Origin: Crocinitomicaceae bacterium
GTDB lineage: Bacteria; Bacteroidota; Bacteroidia; Flavobacteriales_D; CAJJDF01
Assembly: GCA_024639505.1 (NCBI GenBank)
Contig: JAHEIE010000003.1
Location: 1 to 34,359 of the forward strand
Direction of reading: 5' to 3'
Length of the DNA stretch: 34,359 bases
Shown: positions 25,788 through 33,900 of the stretch, piece after piece
How positions within the stretch are numbered: position 1 is the first letter of the stretch
How the letters are laid out: every line of letters begins with the position of its first letter
Notes under the pieces: model-generated
Seen by the model: the letters and a program-made list of their open reading frames with translations, nothing else
Database searches by the model: none
What the model was told of the DNA's origin: nothing
Position numbers and translations under genes: made by a program

Positions 25788-27004
25788 TTATTCCTAAATT
25801 CTTTTGGGTAACAGATAAAATACTTTTTCACAGATTCGGTCAATGCTTGAATATTAAAATTATCAGAAGCATCTGTAATATTCAGCACCGATCCATTTTT
25901 ATATTTTATTAAAATAATATCTTTTTTAGCGTTGTAAGCATTGTTTGCTATTTCAGAGTTGAAAACCAAATGTCCTATTTCAACTTCACTAATTTGATAC
26001 TTTTCTTTTACCATTTCCTTCAATTTCTCTATTCTTTCATTTTCGAAAGGTAGTTTTTGAATGGCAATTTTTGGGAGTTTTCTGTCAATTAAATTCCTAG
26101 AAATAACCGACAATGTTTTGTCTGGATGATCGCACCAAGCTTTGATTGCACTGTAAATATCTGAATCATCTAGCATGGTAAATTGATAGATCACCTCTTC
26201 TTTATTAAAATCTTCCTTTGTATAGTTGTTGTACAAGAATTTTTTTAAAACTGGACTTGCAAACAATTCTTCGCCTTGACTTGCCAGGAAATTGGCTCTT
26301 TTTAATATTTCGACCAATAAGTTCTCTGCCGCCAAAACAGTTTTGTGTAAATATACTTGCCAATACATGAGCCTGCGGGCAACAATAAATTTCTCTATTG
26401 AATAAATTCCTTTTTCTTCGATCACCAATTGATCTTCATGCACATTCAGCATGTTAATTATTCTGTCGCTACTCACAACTCCCTCAGAAACTCCACTATA
26501 AAAACTATCTCTCTTGAGATAATCCAATCTATCCATATCCAACTGAGAAGAAACTAATTGATGTAAGAATTTTTTTGAATAGGTATTTCTAAATATCTGA
26601 ATACCTAGATTCAGTTTTCCTTCAAATTCTTCATTTAATTTATCCATCAAAATAATAGACAAATCTTCGTGATTCACTCCAGATACTAGAGTATGTTCCA
26701 ATGCATGAGAAAATGGTCCGTGACCAATGTCATGCAACAAAATCGCAATTAATACTCCTACTTCTTCTTCCTCTGTAATCTTCACGTTTTTTACCTTTAG
26801 CACCTCAAGAGCTTGCTGCATAAGATGCATGGCTCCAATTGCATGATGAAATCTTGTGTGATGCGCTCCCGGATAAACTAAATAAGATAAACCCAATTGT
26901 TTAATTCTATTGAGTCGTTGAAAATAGGGATGATCAATCAGCTTCAATAAAATTGGATGCTTGATAGTAATAAATCCGTATATCGGGTCGTTAAGTATTT
27001 TCAT
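25781..27004 (-). CDS. HD-domain phosphohydrolase (SAMHD1/dGTPase-like fold)
   Basis: A 407-residue cytoplasmic protein. The HD metal site is complete: RFHHAIG (His53/His54), HDIGHGPFSH (His91, Asp92) and the late Asp in SQLDMDRLDYLKRDS near 175. The start IYGFITIKHPIL and QRLNRIKQLGLSYLVYPGAHHTR are typical of the bacterial HD family related to dNTP triphosphohydrolases. The substrate of this branch is not established, although a nucleotide role would suit the purine phosphorylase two genes downstream. An exact -7 box (TATCTTTG) sits 15 bases before the ATG. The last seven bases overlap lpxK. Confidence 0.88.
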   Translation of the reverse strand: MKILNDPIYGFITIKHPILLKLIDHPYFQRLNRIKQLGLSYLVYPGAHHTRFHHAIGAMHLMQQALEVLKVKNVKITEEEEVGVLIAILLHDIGHGPFSHALEHTLVSGVNHEDLSIILMDKLNEEFEGKLNLGIQIFRNTYSKKFLHQLVSSQLDMDRLDYLKRDSFYSGVSEGVVSSDRIINMLNVHEDQLVIEEKGIYSIEKFIVARRLMYWQVYLHKTVLAAENLLVEILKRANFLASQGEELFASPVLKKFLYNNYTKEDFNKEEVIYQFTMLDDSDIYSAIKAWCDHPDKTLSVISRNLIDRKLPKIAIQKLPFENERIEKLKEMVKEKYQISEVEIGHLVFNSEIANNAYNAKKDIILIKYKNGSVLNITDASDNFNIQALTESVKKYFICYPKEFRNKW

Positions 27005-27018
27005 TTAGAATTATTTTA

Positions 27019-27026
27019 CAAAGATA
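27019..27026 (-). promoter_or_regulatory. Predicted -7 box for the HD-lpxK-phosphorylase operon
   Basis: The minus strand reads TATCTTTG, an exact TAnnTTTG, giving a very short leader before the ATG at 27004. A second exact match, TATTTTTG, lies at 27105-27098 on the same strand. Neither has a clear -33 partner. I found no matching box on the plus strand for porX. Confidence 0.4.
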
Positions 27027-27163
27027 AAAGTTAAGCAATTATCTTGTAGGTTTTTTTACAAGTTACCCCTCGAGGGCAGAAATAAGCAATATATTTACAA
27101 AAATAAGAATATTAAACCACTTGAAGGAATTAGTTTATATTCCCTTAGAGTTAAACAAAAAAT

Positions 27164-28711
27164 ATGGCAGTAAGAATTTTATGGGCTGATGACGAAATTG
27201 ATTTATTAAAGCCTCACATTATGTTCTTGGAACAAAAAAACTGTGAGGTAGACACGATAAATAATGGAAGTGAAGCAATTGATATGGTAAAAGAAAAATC
27301 CTATGATTTGGTTTTCTTGGACGAAAACATGCCAGGAATTTCGGGCTTGGAAGCACTTACAGAAATCAAAAGAATAAGTCCCAACTTACCTATCATTATG
27401 ATAACAAAAAGTGAGGAAGAATCTATCATGGAAAGTGCAATTGGAAAAAACATATCTGATTATCTAATTAAACCCGTGAATCCTCATCAAATTTTGCTTG
27501 CTGTAAAAAAGAATACAGATCAATCTCGATTGATAAGTGAAGAAACCACCTCAGGATATCAGCAGGAATTCAGAAACATAGGAATGAAACTGATGGGGAA
27601 TTTGGATATCAATGACTGGAAAGAACTTAACGAACAGCTCGTTTATTGGGAGTTACAGATGGATAAATCTCAAGACAAGAGCATGATGGAAATTTTTGAA
27701 ATGCAAAAAAAAGAGGCGAATCTTCTTTTTGCTCGTTTCATCGAAAACAACTACTTGGATTGGCTCAATGGAACTTCTGACGAAACTCCTGTTTTATCAC
27801 ATACCTTATTTCAAAAAAAAATAGCGCCATCTATCAAAGAGAAGCCTTCATTTCTGTTGGTAATTGATAACTTCCGTTACGACCAATGGAAAGTTTTAAA
27901 ACCTCTGTTTTCTGAGTATTTTGACGTAACAGAAGAGGATACTTATTTCAGTATTTTACCTACCGCTACTCAATATGCCCGTAATTCAATTTTTGCTGGT
28001 CTCATGCCTTCTGAAATCAGAAAAAGATTTCCAAGTAAATGGGTTGAAGAGGAAGACGAAGGAGGAAAAAACAATTTTGAAGAGGACTTCTTGAATGATC
28101 AAATGAAAAGAATGGGTCTTGGCCTAAAAACATCTTACACCAAGATTACAAACAATCAAAAAGGAAAGAAATTGGTTGATAATTTTTCTGATTTACTAAA
28201 AAATGATTTCAATGTAATCGTGTATAATTTCGTAGATATGCTTTCGCATGCCAGAACAGACATGGAAGTAATCAAAGAATTGGCTGATGATAATTCTGCT
28301 TACCGTTCCATTACTGAATCGTGGTATAAGCACTCTCCTCTTCAAGAAATAGTTCAAAAGATTCATGAAAACGGCTTGCAATTAATTATTACTACTGACC
28401 ATGGAATGATAAAAGTGAGCAATCCTGTTAAGGTTGTTGGAGATAAAAATGTAAATACAAACTTGCGTTACAAGTTAGGAAAAAACATGAGTTACAATAC
28501 CAAAGAAGTATTTGAGGTTGCAAACCCAGACGATGCCTTTTTGCCTAAATTAAATCAAAATACACGTTACATATTTGCCAAAGAAGATACTTTCTTGGCC
28601 TATCCAAACAATTACAATTACTACGTAAATTTTTACAAAGACACTTTTCAGCACGGAGGAATATCAATGGAAGAAGTAATAATTCCTATTCTTAAATTGA
28701 ATCCTAAATAA
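27164..28711 (+). CDS. porX: PorX-type response regulator with PglZ/alkaline-phosphatase-like domain
   Basis: A 515-residue cytoplasmic regulator of type IX secretion. The receiver domain (about 3-118) has the acidic pair Asp9-Asp10, phosphoacceptor Asp53 (FLDENMPG), Thr81 and Lys103. A helical linker (about 125-225) leads to a PglZ-type alkaline-phosphatase-fold domain (about 226-515) with metal-site candidates Asp235 (VIDNFRYDQ), the Thr cluster near 267-269 (PTATQ), Asp359/His362 (DMLSH) and Asp412-His413 (TTDHGM). In P. gingivalis PorX works with kinase PorY and sigma factor SigP to control type IX genes, and its phosphatase-like domain acts on cyclic or linear oligonucleotides. No porY or sigP is nearby. 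A terminator follows. Confidence 0.95.
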   Translation: MAVRILWADDEIDLLKPHIMFLEQKNCEVDTINNGSEAIDMVKEKSYDLVFLDENMPGISGLEALTEIKRISPNLPIIMITKSEEESIMESAIGKNISDYLIKPVNPHQILLAVKKNTDQSRLISEETTSGYQQEFRNIGMKLMGNLDINDWKELNEQLVYWELQMDKSQDKSMMEIFEMQKKEANLLFARFIENNYLDWLNGTSDETPVLSHTLFQKKIAPSIKEKPSFLLVIDNFRYDQWKVLKPLFSEYFDVTEEDTYFSILPTATQYARNSIFAGLMPSEIRKRFPSKWVEEEDEGGKNNFEEDFLNDQMKRMGLGLKTSYTKITNNQKGKKLVDNFSDLLKNDFNVIVYNFVDMLSHARTDMEVIKELADDNSAYRSITESWYKHSPLQEIVQKIHENGLQLIITTDHGMIKVSNPVKVVGDKNVNTNLRYKLGKNMSYNTKEVFEVANPDDAFLPKLNQNTRYIFAKEDTFLAYPNNYNYYVNFYKDTFQHGGISMEEVIIPILKLNPK

Positions 28712-28725
28712 ATCTCGGATTCAAC

Positions 28726-28765
28726 AAAAAAAGCCTTGTTACTGTTCAGTAACAAGGCTTTTTTT
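28726..28765. terminator. Bidirectional terminator between porX and tRNA-Pro
   Basis: Arms AAGCCTTGTTACT (28731-28743) and AGTAACAAGGCTT (28748-28760) pair perfectly around a GTTC loop. An A-tract lies on the left and a T-run on the right, so the hairpin works for porX on the plus strand and for the tRNA transcript on the minus strand. Confidence 0.9.
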
Positions 28766-28777
28766 GAATTGTATTTG

Positions 28778-28852
28778 TCGGGATGAGAGGATTCGAACCT
28801 CCGATCTCTGGTCCCCCAGACCAGCACTTTAACCGGACTAAGCTACATCCCG
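28778..28852 (-). tRNA. tRNA-Pro (anticodon GGG)
   Basis: The minus strand folds into a full cloverleaf of 75 bases. The acceptor arms are CGGGATG and CATCCCG with discriminator A. The anticodon stem is CTGGT/ACCAG around loop CTGGGGG (anticodon GGG, reading CCC/CCU). The T arm is GGAGG-TTCGAAT-CCTCT. The CCA end is not encoded. Its 5' end lies only seven bases after the stop of the HIT gene, so it is probably cut from the greA-HIT transcript. Confidence 0.93.
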
Positions 28853-28859
28853 AATTTGA

Positions 28860-29246
28860 TTATGATAAAATAGATTGCAGCGTCTCCTCCATTTCTTCAC
28901 TTGTAAAAGAGAGCTTAGGTCGCGAAAAATTGATATCCTCAACAGAATTTAAAGGAACCAAGTGAATATGTGCGTGAGGGACTTCTAAACCAATCACAGC
29001 AACTCCCATTCGCTTACAAGAAATCTTCTTTTCTATCATTAGAGCTACTTTTTTTGAAAAAACTATCATTTCACTTAGCTTGTCATCACTCACATCAAAA
29101 ATGTAATCAATTTCTACTTTAGGTATTACTAGAGTATGACCTTTTGCTAGTGGATTAATATCTAAAAACGCCAAGAAACTATCATTCTCTGCTATTTTAT
29201 AACAAGGGATTTCACCTTCAATTATTTTTGTAAAAAGTGTCGCCAT
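28860..29246 (-). CDS. HIT-family nucleotide hydrolase/transferase
   Basis: A 128-residue protein of the histidine-triad family (Hint-like). The catalytic triad is in HAHIHL (His91, His93, His95), and the start TLFTKIIEGEIPCYKIAEND matches bacterial HIT proteins. These hydrolyse purine nucleoside phosphoramidates or related AMP-linked compounds; the true substrate is not known for this branch. Its ATG overlaps the greA stop by one base (TAATG), and tRNA-Pro follows after seven bases, so it is the middle of a three-gene unit. A proline-type GHTLVIPK phrase at 36-43 is also typical. It is complete. Confidence 0.93.
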   Translation of the reverse strand: MATLFTKIIEGEIPCYKIAENDSFLAFLDINPLAKGHTLVIPKVEIDYIFDVSDDKLSEMIVFSKKVALMIEKKISCKRMGVAVIGLEVPHAHIHLVPLNSVEDINFSRPKLSFTSEEMEETLQSILS

Positions 29247-29719
29247 TACCTACTAATATCAATGATTTCGAACTGAATAACTCCTCCAGGTGTTTGCACA
29301 TCCGCAACATCACCCACACTATGACCAAGTAATCCTTTTCCAATAGGAGAATCTACAGAAATTTTCTTTTCCTTCAAATTAGCTTCATTTTCTGCCACCA
29401 AAGTATATTGAACTTCCATTCCGTTTTTCAGATTCTTGATTTTAACTTTAGACAAAATCAAAACTTTTGTTGTGTCCATTTCAGAATCATCCAACACTCT
29501 TGCTGTTGAAATTAATGTCTTCAACTGAGAAATTTTCATTTCTAACAATCCTTGAGCTTCTTTTGCAGCATCGTACTCCGCGTTCTCAGACAAATCACCC
29601 TTATCTCTGGCTTCAGCTATTTGTTGAGAAACTCTGGGTCTTTCAAAAGCCTCTAACTGATGTAATTCATCTTTCAAAGATTTTAATCCTTGCTCGGTAT
29701 AGTAAGTAATATCTGACAT
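29246..29719 (-). CDS. greA: Transcription elongation factor GreA
   Basis: A 157-residue factor that enters the RNA polymerase secondary channel and stimulates cleavage of backtracked RNA. The N-terminal coiled coil has the catalytic acidic tip GDLSENAEYDAA with Asp42 and Glu45, equivalent to Asp41 and Glu44 of E. coli GreA. The C-terminal FKBP-like domain ends with SPIGKGLLGHSVGDVADVQTPGG. Length is normal. The stop overlaps the HIT start. A hairpin (29752-29781) lies 33 bases upstream of the ATG. It can be read as the terminator of the upstream gene or, if the -7-like box at 29797-29804 is used, as part of the greA leader. Confidence 0.96.
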   Translation of the reverse strand: MSDITYYTEQGLKSLKDELHQLEAFERPRVSQQIAEARDKGDLSENAEYDAAKEAQGLLEMKISQLKTLISTARVLDDSEMDTTKVLILSKVKIKNLKNGMEVQYTLVAENEANLKEKKISVDSPIGKGLLGHSVGDVADVQTPGGVIQFEIIDISR

Positions 29720-29751
29720 ATTCTGTTCGTTTAAAGGTATTTGTATAACGC

Positions 29752-29781
29752 AAAAAAAGAGAATCTCTCGACTCTCTTTTT
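29752..29781 (-). terminator. Hairpin between the PorV/PorQ-like gene and greA (terminator or greA leader)
   Basis: Arms AAAAAGAGA (29754-29762) and TCTCTTTTT (29773-29781) pair around a 10-base loop, and the minus strand continues with two more T. It could end the PorV/PorQ-like gene (stop at 29844). However, an exact -7 box, TATATTTG on the minus strand (29804-29797), lies between that gene and the hairpin, so the hairpin may be in the greA leader. Confidence 0.6.
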
Positions 29782-29843
29782 AATTCTGTGCATATACAAA
29801 TATACAAATTTTTTATTTACAAGTTACTTAAACCATTTGATTT

Positions 29844-30908
29844 CTAGTCTTCATCACTACTTCCTAACTTCAAAGTAACGCCCACGGTGTGAATACCTCC
29901 TAAAACAGGAGCTGTTCTGTATGAGTAATCAATCCCCATGCTAGATTCGTTTTTTCCAAAAGGAAAATCCAAAGAAACCCCAGCCGTTGGACCTGAAAGT
30001 GCAGAAAGCGTTTCTTCATCAGAAAAAATTCCTTCTTCATAAGCCAATCCAGCTCTCAAGATCACTACTATTTTCTTCGCATTCAAGGAATACTCTCCTC
30101 CAACACTAAACTGATCTCTCTGAAAAGAATTGGATGTAAAAGTTCCTGCCATTGTCAACTTGTTATTCTCATTTATTAAGAAATCATAAGCTGCAGCAAT
30201 ATTAATCAATGAAGGCAATTCAAAGTTTGCAGTTCTTTGTTCAGTAGTTGTAGAAATTTCAGTAAAAGGATTCATAGTTTCTATTGCAAAACCATCTCCT
30301 TTAAACTTCAATGGAGGGCCAACATTTTTAAGAGCCAAACCAATTTTTATTTGGTCATTTTCTCCAGTTACATATCTCACACCAGCATCAAATGCAATAC
30401 CTGATGAACGAGCATTCGAAATTCCTTCATTAAGAATTTTGATGTTTATACCACCCGTAATGGAAGCCGAAAATTCTCTTGCGTAAGCCAAGTTCATCAA
30501 AAAACTAGATGGAGAAAACGTTCCTAATCCTCCTTCAGGCAATTCTTCTGTAGTAATTGGAATATTTCCATAATTGGTCGACATTATTGTTACACCCAAT
30601 ACACTAGACTCGCCCACACGCTGAGCTAAACCAAAAGAGTTTATTTTAATATCGGTAGATTGCATCCAAGTTGTATTACTAAACCCTATTTGGGTTTTTC
30701 CAGCAAGAGCTAATCCCGCAACATTCAGCTGTATTGCCTCAAGTCCTTTAACATGTGCACCTCCAGCATTTCCCCATCCAGAAGTTCTTCCCCATGGATT
30801 GATAAGTAATTGAGTTGCCCCTGCTGCACCAATTCTGTCTTCGTTACCTGCGAAAGTATTTACAGAAAACAATGTTGCAATTGATAGTATTGTTAATTTA
30901 AGTTTCAT
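29844..30908 (-). CDS. PorV/PorQ-family outer-membrane barrel protein, cargo-linked paralogue
   Basis: A 354-residue outer-membrane protein. The signal peptide covers residues 1-20 (ending TFA). The mature start (GNEDRIGAAGATQLLINPWGRTSGWGNAGGAHVKGLEAI) is the FadL-like PorV/PorQ pattern, followed by alternating barrel strands to the C-terminus. It has INPWGRTSGWGNAG where core PorV proteins have a PDARxxGMGD-type phrase, so I judge it a paralogue, not the core PorV. PorV-type barrels receive type IX cargo by its C-terminal domain and carry it to the attachment complex. It begins 43 bases after the giant secreted protein gene, suggesting a dedicated pair. Confidence 0.82.
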   Translation of the reverse strand: MKLKLTILSIATLFSVNTFAGNEDRIGAAGATQLLINPWGRTSGWGNAGGAHVKGLEAIQLNVAGLALAGKTQIGFSNTTWMQSTDIKINSFGLAQRVGESSVLGVTIMSTNYGNIPITTEELPEGGLGTFSPSSFLMNLAYAREFSASITGGINIKILNEGISNARSSGIAFDAGVRYVTGENDQIKIGLALKNVGPPLKFKGDGFAIETMNPFTEISTTTEQRTANFELPSLINIAAAYDFLINENNKLTMAGTFTSNSFQRDQFSVGGEYSLNAKKIVVILRAGLAYEEGIFSDEETLSALSGPTAGVSLDFPFGKNESSMGIDYSYRTAPVLGGIHTVGVTLKLGSSDED

Positions 30909-30951
30909 AAAAGTATGTTTCTTTAAATAATTTATTTACGAGTTTCCAATC

Positions 30952-33900
30952 TTAGAAGTTAGTTAAATCTGGTGGTCTCAATGCACCAAACCACTTAATC
31001 ACCTTTTCTCCTACTTCTGGTACATCTACATGAATAATGTATACACCTCCAGCAATTGGAACTCCGTTTATATTCTTTAAATCCCAATCAATTGATGTCA
31101 AAGGATCATCTTTAGTTAGAGTTCTAATTAAAGAACCTCCAACGTTATAGATTTTAACAGTACACTTATCTGGTAGATTTGTAATCTTTATTCTAGAATC
31201 CAATCTACTCGACTCATAATTTGAGTATGCGTAGTAAGGGTTAGGTACTACATTGATGATATCCAAAGCCGTTTCAGCTTGGTCTAACACTCCTTTTCCT
31301 GTTGCAACCGAATTTGTATTAAACTTATACAAATTAAACCATTCGTTTTGGCTTGCAGCCTCATTGTTGTTCGTAATCGAACTAACAAAATTTACCACAT
31401 TTCCTCCGGTAGCATACCTCTCATAATCAGTTTCTACTCTCACTTTCAATATTGCATCTGTACCCAAGAAAGTTGTTCCAGGAATTGTCATTGGTATTCC
31501 TACCCACATACAAGATCTCCATAACTGTCCTCTCTGACTTGCATTATTCATTTTATCCCAAACAGTTTGACCATTGTCATATTGTGTAACTGGATTAGCA
31601 TCATTTGCCATTATAATTGGCTCTGTTACAATATCCTGGTTTCTGAATACATACAAATAGTGTTTCCCACCTGCAACCCAGCTACCTAAACCTTGAGAAA
31701 AAGTCGAAGTTGGGTTAAACATCATGTCTCGTCCGTTGTCTCCTGCAAGCCACGAATCTTCTCCGTAAGCTACATTCAATCTTTCTCCAGTTTCAAGATC
31801 AATTACATAGCCTGGGAACCATCCCATTCCTGTTGCATTTACCAAATCTCCTTCATTACTATTGTAACCAGCATCTCCAGCTTGTCTTCCTTCCTTATCG
31901 ATAGAAGCTGCGGCCCTAGGTCGTAACTTACTTACACCACCTTCCGCTAAAGTTGCACTTTCTTGTGTTTCAAGAACAACGCATCTAGTCCACAAACTTT
32001 TATCCCTAGTGTAAACTACATCAATACTATGTAGCTCTAACATACCATTGTATGATCTTACAGCGCCTGATGCTTCTCCAACTCCTCCCACTGGTGAGTT
32101 AGGAACTGGCTGAGAACCCATTAATCTGAATGGTGCGAAAGTTCCATTTGCAATTCCTTCAAATTGTTGTTGGTCATCCAAGCCTTGATAATCGTTGTAA
32201 TCTCCATCTGGTGTAGCTGGATCACTAATTTGCGTCCCACTTCTTATCCAGTTAAATTCTGAATTTCCATCCTGATCTGGCATTCCTGTCAACCAAGCCT
32301 TAGTAGGATCGGCATATTCTAGACTCCAAGAAATTAAGTTTGTACTTCTTTCAGCCGCACCACCTGCACTAGCAGGATCAGTTTTCACTAAAACAGTTTG
32401 ATGAACATATTGCTCGATGTCTATTGAGAAACCAAGATCTGGGAATAATTGTTCGTAACCAAGTGCTATGCTTTCTTCTGAAGTATAAACTTCACCAGTA
32501 GAAAGACTTTTTAATTCCCAAGTTGCTGAATCCAATCTGTTATTCGCATCTTTTACAAATCTCAATTCATATTCGTCTGCAATCAAGTTCAATGGATCAA
32601 TGACTTTTATATCCACTGGACCTTTTCCTGCCGCATAAGTAACTTCATCCGCTCTGTTGCTTCTCGCTATTTCATTTCTAGATTCAACTGTCAAGTCTAA
32701 CTCTCTTCCTCCGTTACCCATACCTTCAAGTCTAGTAATTTCTACTCCATCACCGTAACTTGCATTTTGAACAGTTCCTCCTGCCTCTGGTGAAGGGATG
32801 TGAGGAATTCCAGCATAAGCAGCTATTTCTCCTCCGTCAAATCCTTTTCTTGAGGCGATGTAAGGTTTCTGTTGTCCATCTAACGATAATGCGTTGGTTG
32901 GGTCATATTTTTTAAATTCATTATATCCGTATGCGATGATTAAGTAATAATACGTTTTATGATTTACTAACCTTGTATTTCCTTTGGCAAACAAATCTTC
33001 TGTTACTCTGAAAGAATGTTTAATTCCTTCATCAGCACCATTAGCCAACAATTCTGGGACACCAACACCCATAACAGCGTCCACAGTGTAATTGATCAAT
33101 TTAGTTACTCCATTTGCAATATCAAACTGAGCTACTAATCTTGATTTATCTATGTCATAGATATCTGAGGCAGAAACTGAATTATCTTTCAATTGGTACA
33201 CTTGGTAACCCTCAAAGGTATAGTAGTTATTTTTTCCATTTACTCCTTTCAAGCTATCTACTAATAAACTTGTGTCAATTGTTGGATCTAATTTTGCATA
33301 TGCTTCAATATCTCCACCATTAGCTTTAGGATCGATTGTAAGAATTAATTCGTTCTCCAGTTCTTGAATAGAAAGTTTTGGGGCATCTGGTCCCTCCAAA
33401 ATTTCAAAACAATTATCAAATAAACTTTGTGCTTTATCATCTGCTTGAGTCAACTTGGCAATAGCCGATAAGTTTCCGCTTGTTCCTCTTCCATAAACTA
33501 CACCAACAGTAATATTGTTCAATGCACCTGGCTCCAAAATAAATGGACCGGCCGATTGCAAAAATCTTCTATCTCCTGCTGCGTTTCCTACTGAAGATTC
33601 TGACCAAGGCAAAGCAGCTACAGCCGTATTACCTCCTGTACCCCATCCTTCTGGATCGGTATTTCTTCCTGTTGCAGGATCACTTGGGAACATGAAGTCA
33701 CAATCAACTCCGGAAGTAGATGTACCAATTGGTGCTGGATAAGCATTTCCTCCATACTGGAATTTAACACCATCTTTCCATAAACCTCTTAGGTAATTGT
33801 AATGTTCTATTTGGTTATCTGGGTCGCTTTGATTCCCTCCAGCAGAATTGTTATAATAAACAAAACGTCTCATTCCAAATCTTTCATTATCTACAACCGA

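Noticed and set aside
27094-27108. ACAAAAATAAGA shared between the porX and porP upstream regions
   Set aside because: The match is in opposite orientation relative to the genes and is almost pure A/T, so it was not used as evidence for co-regulation.
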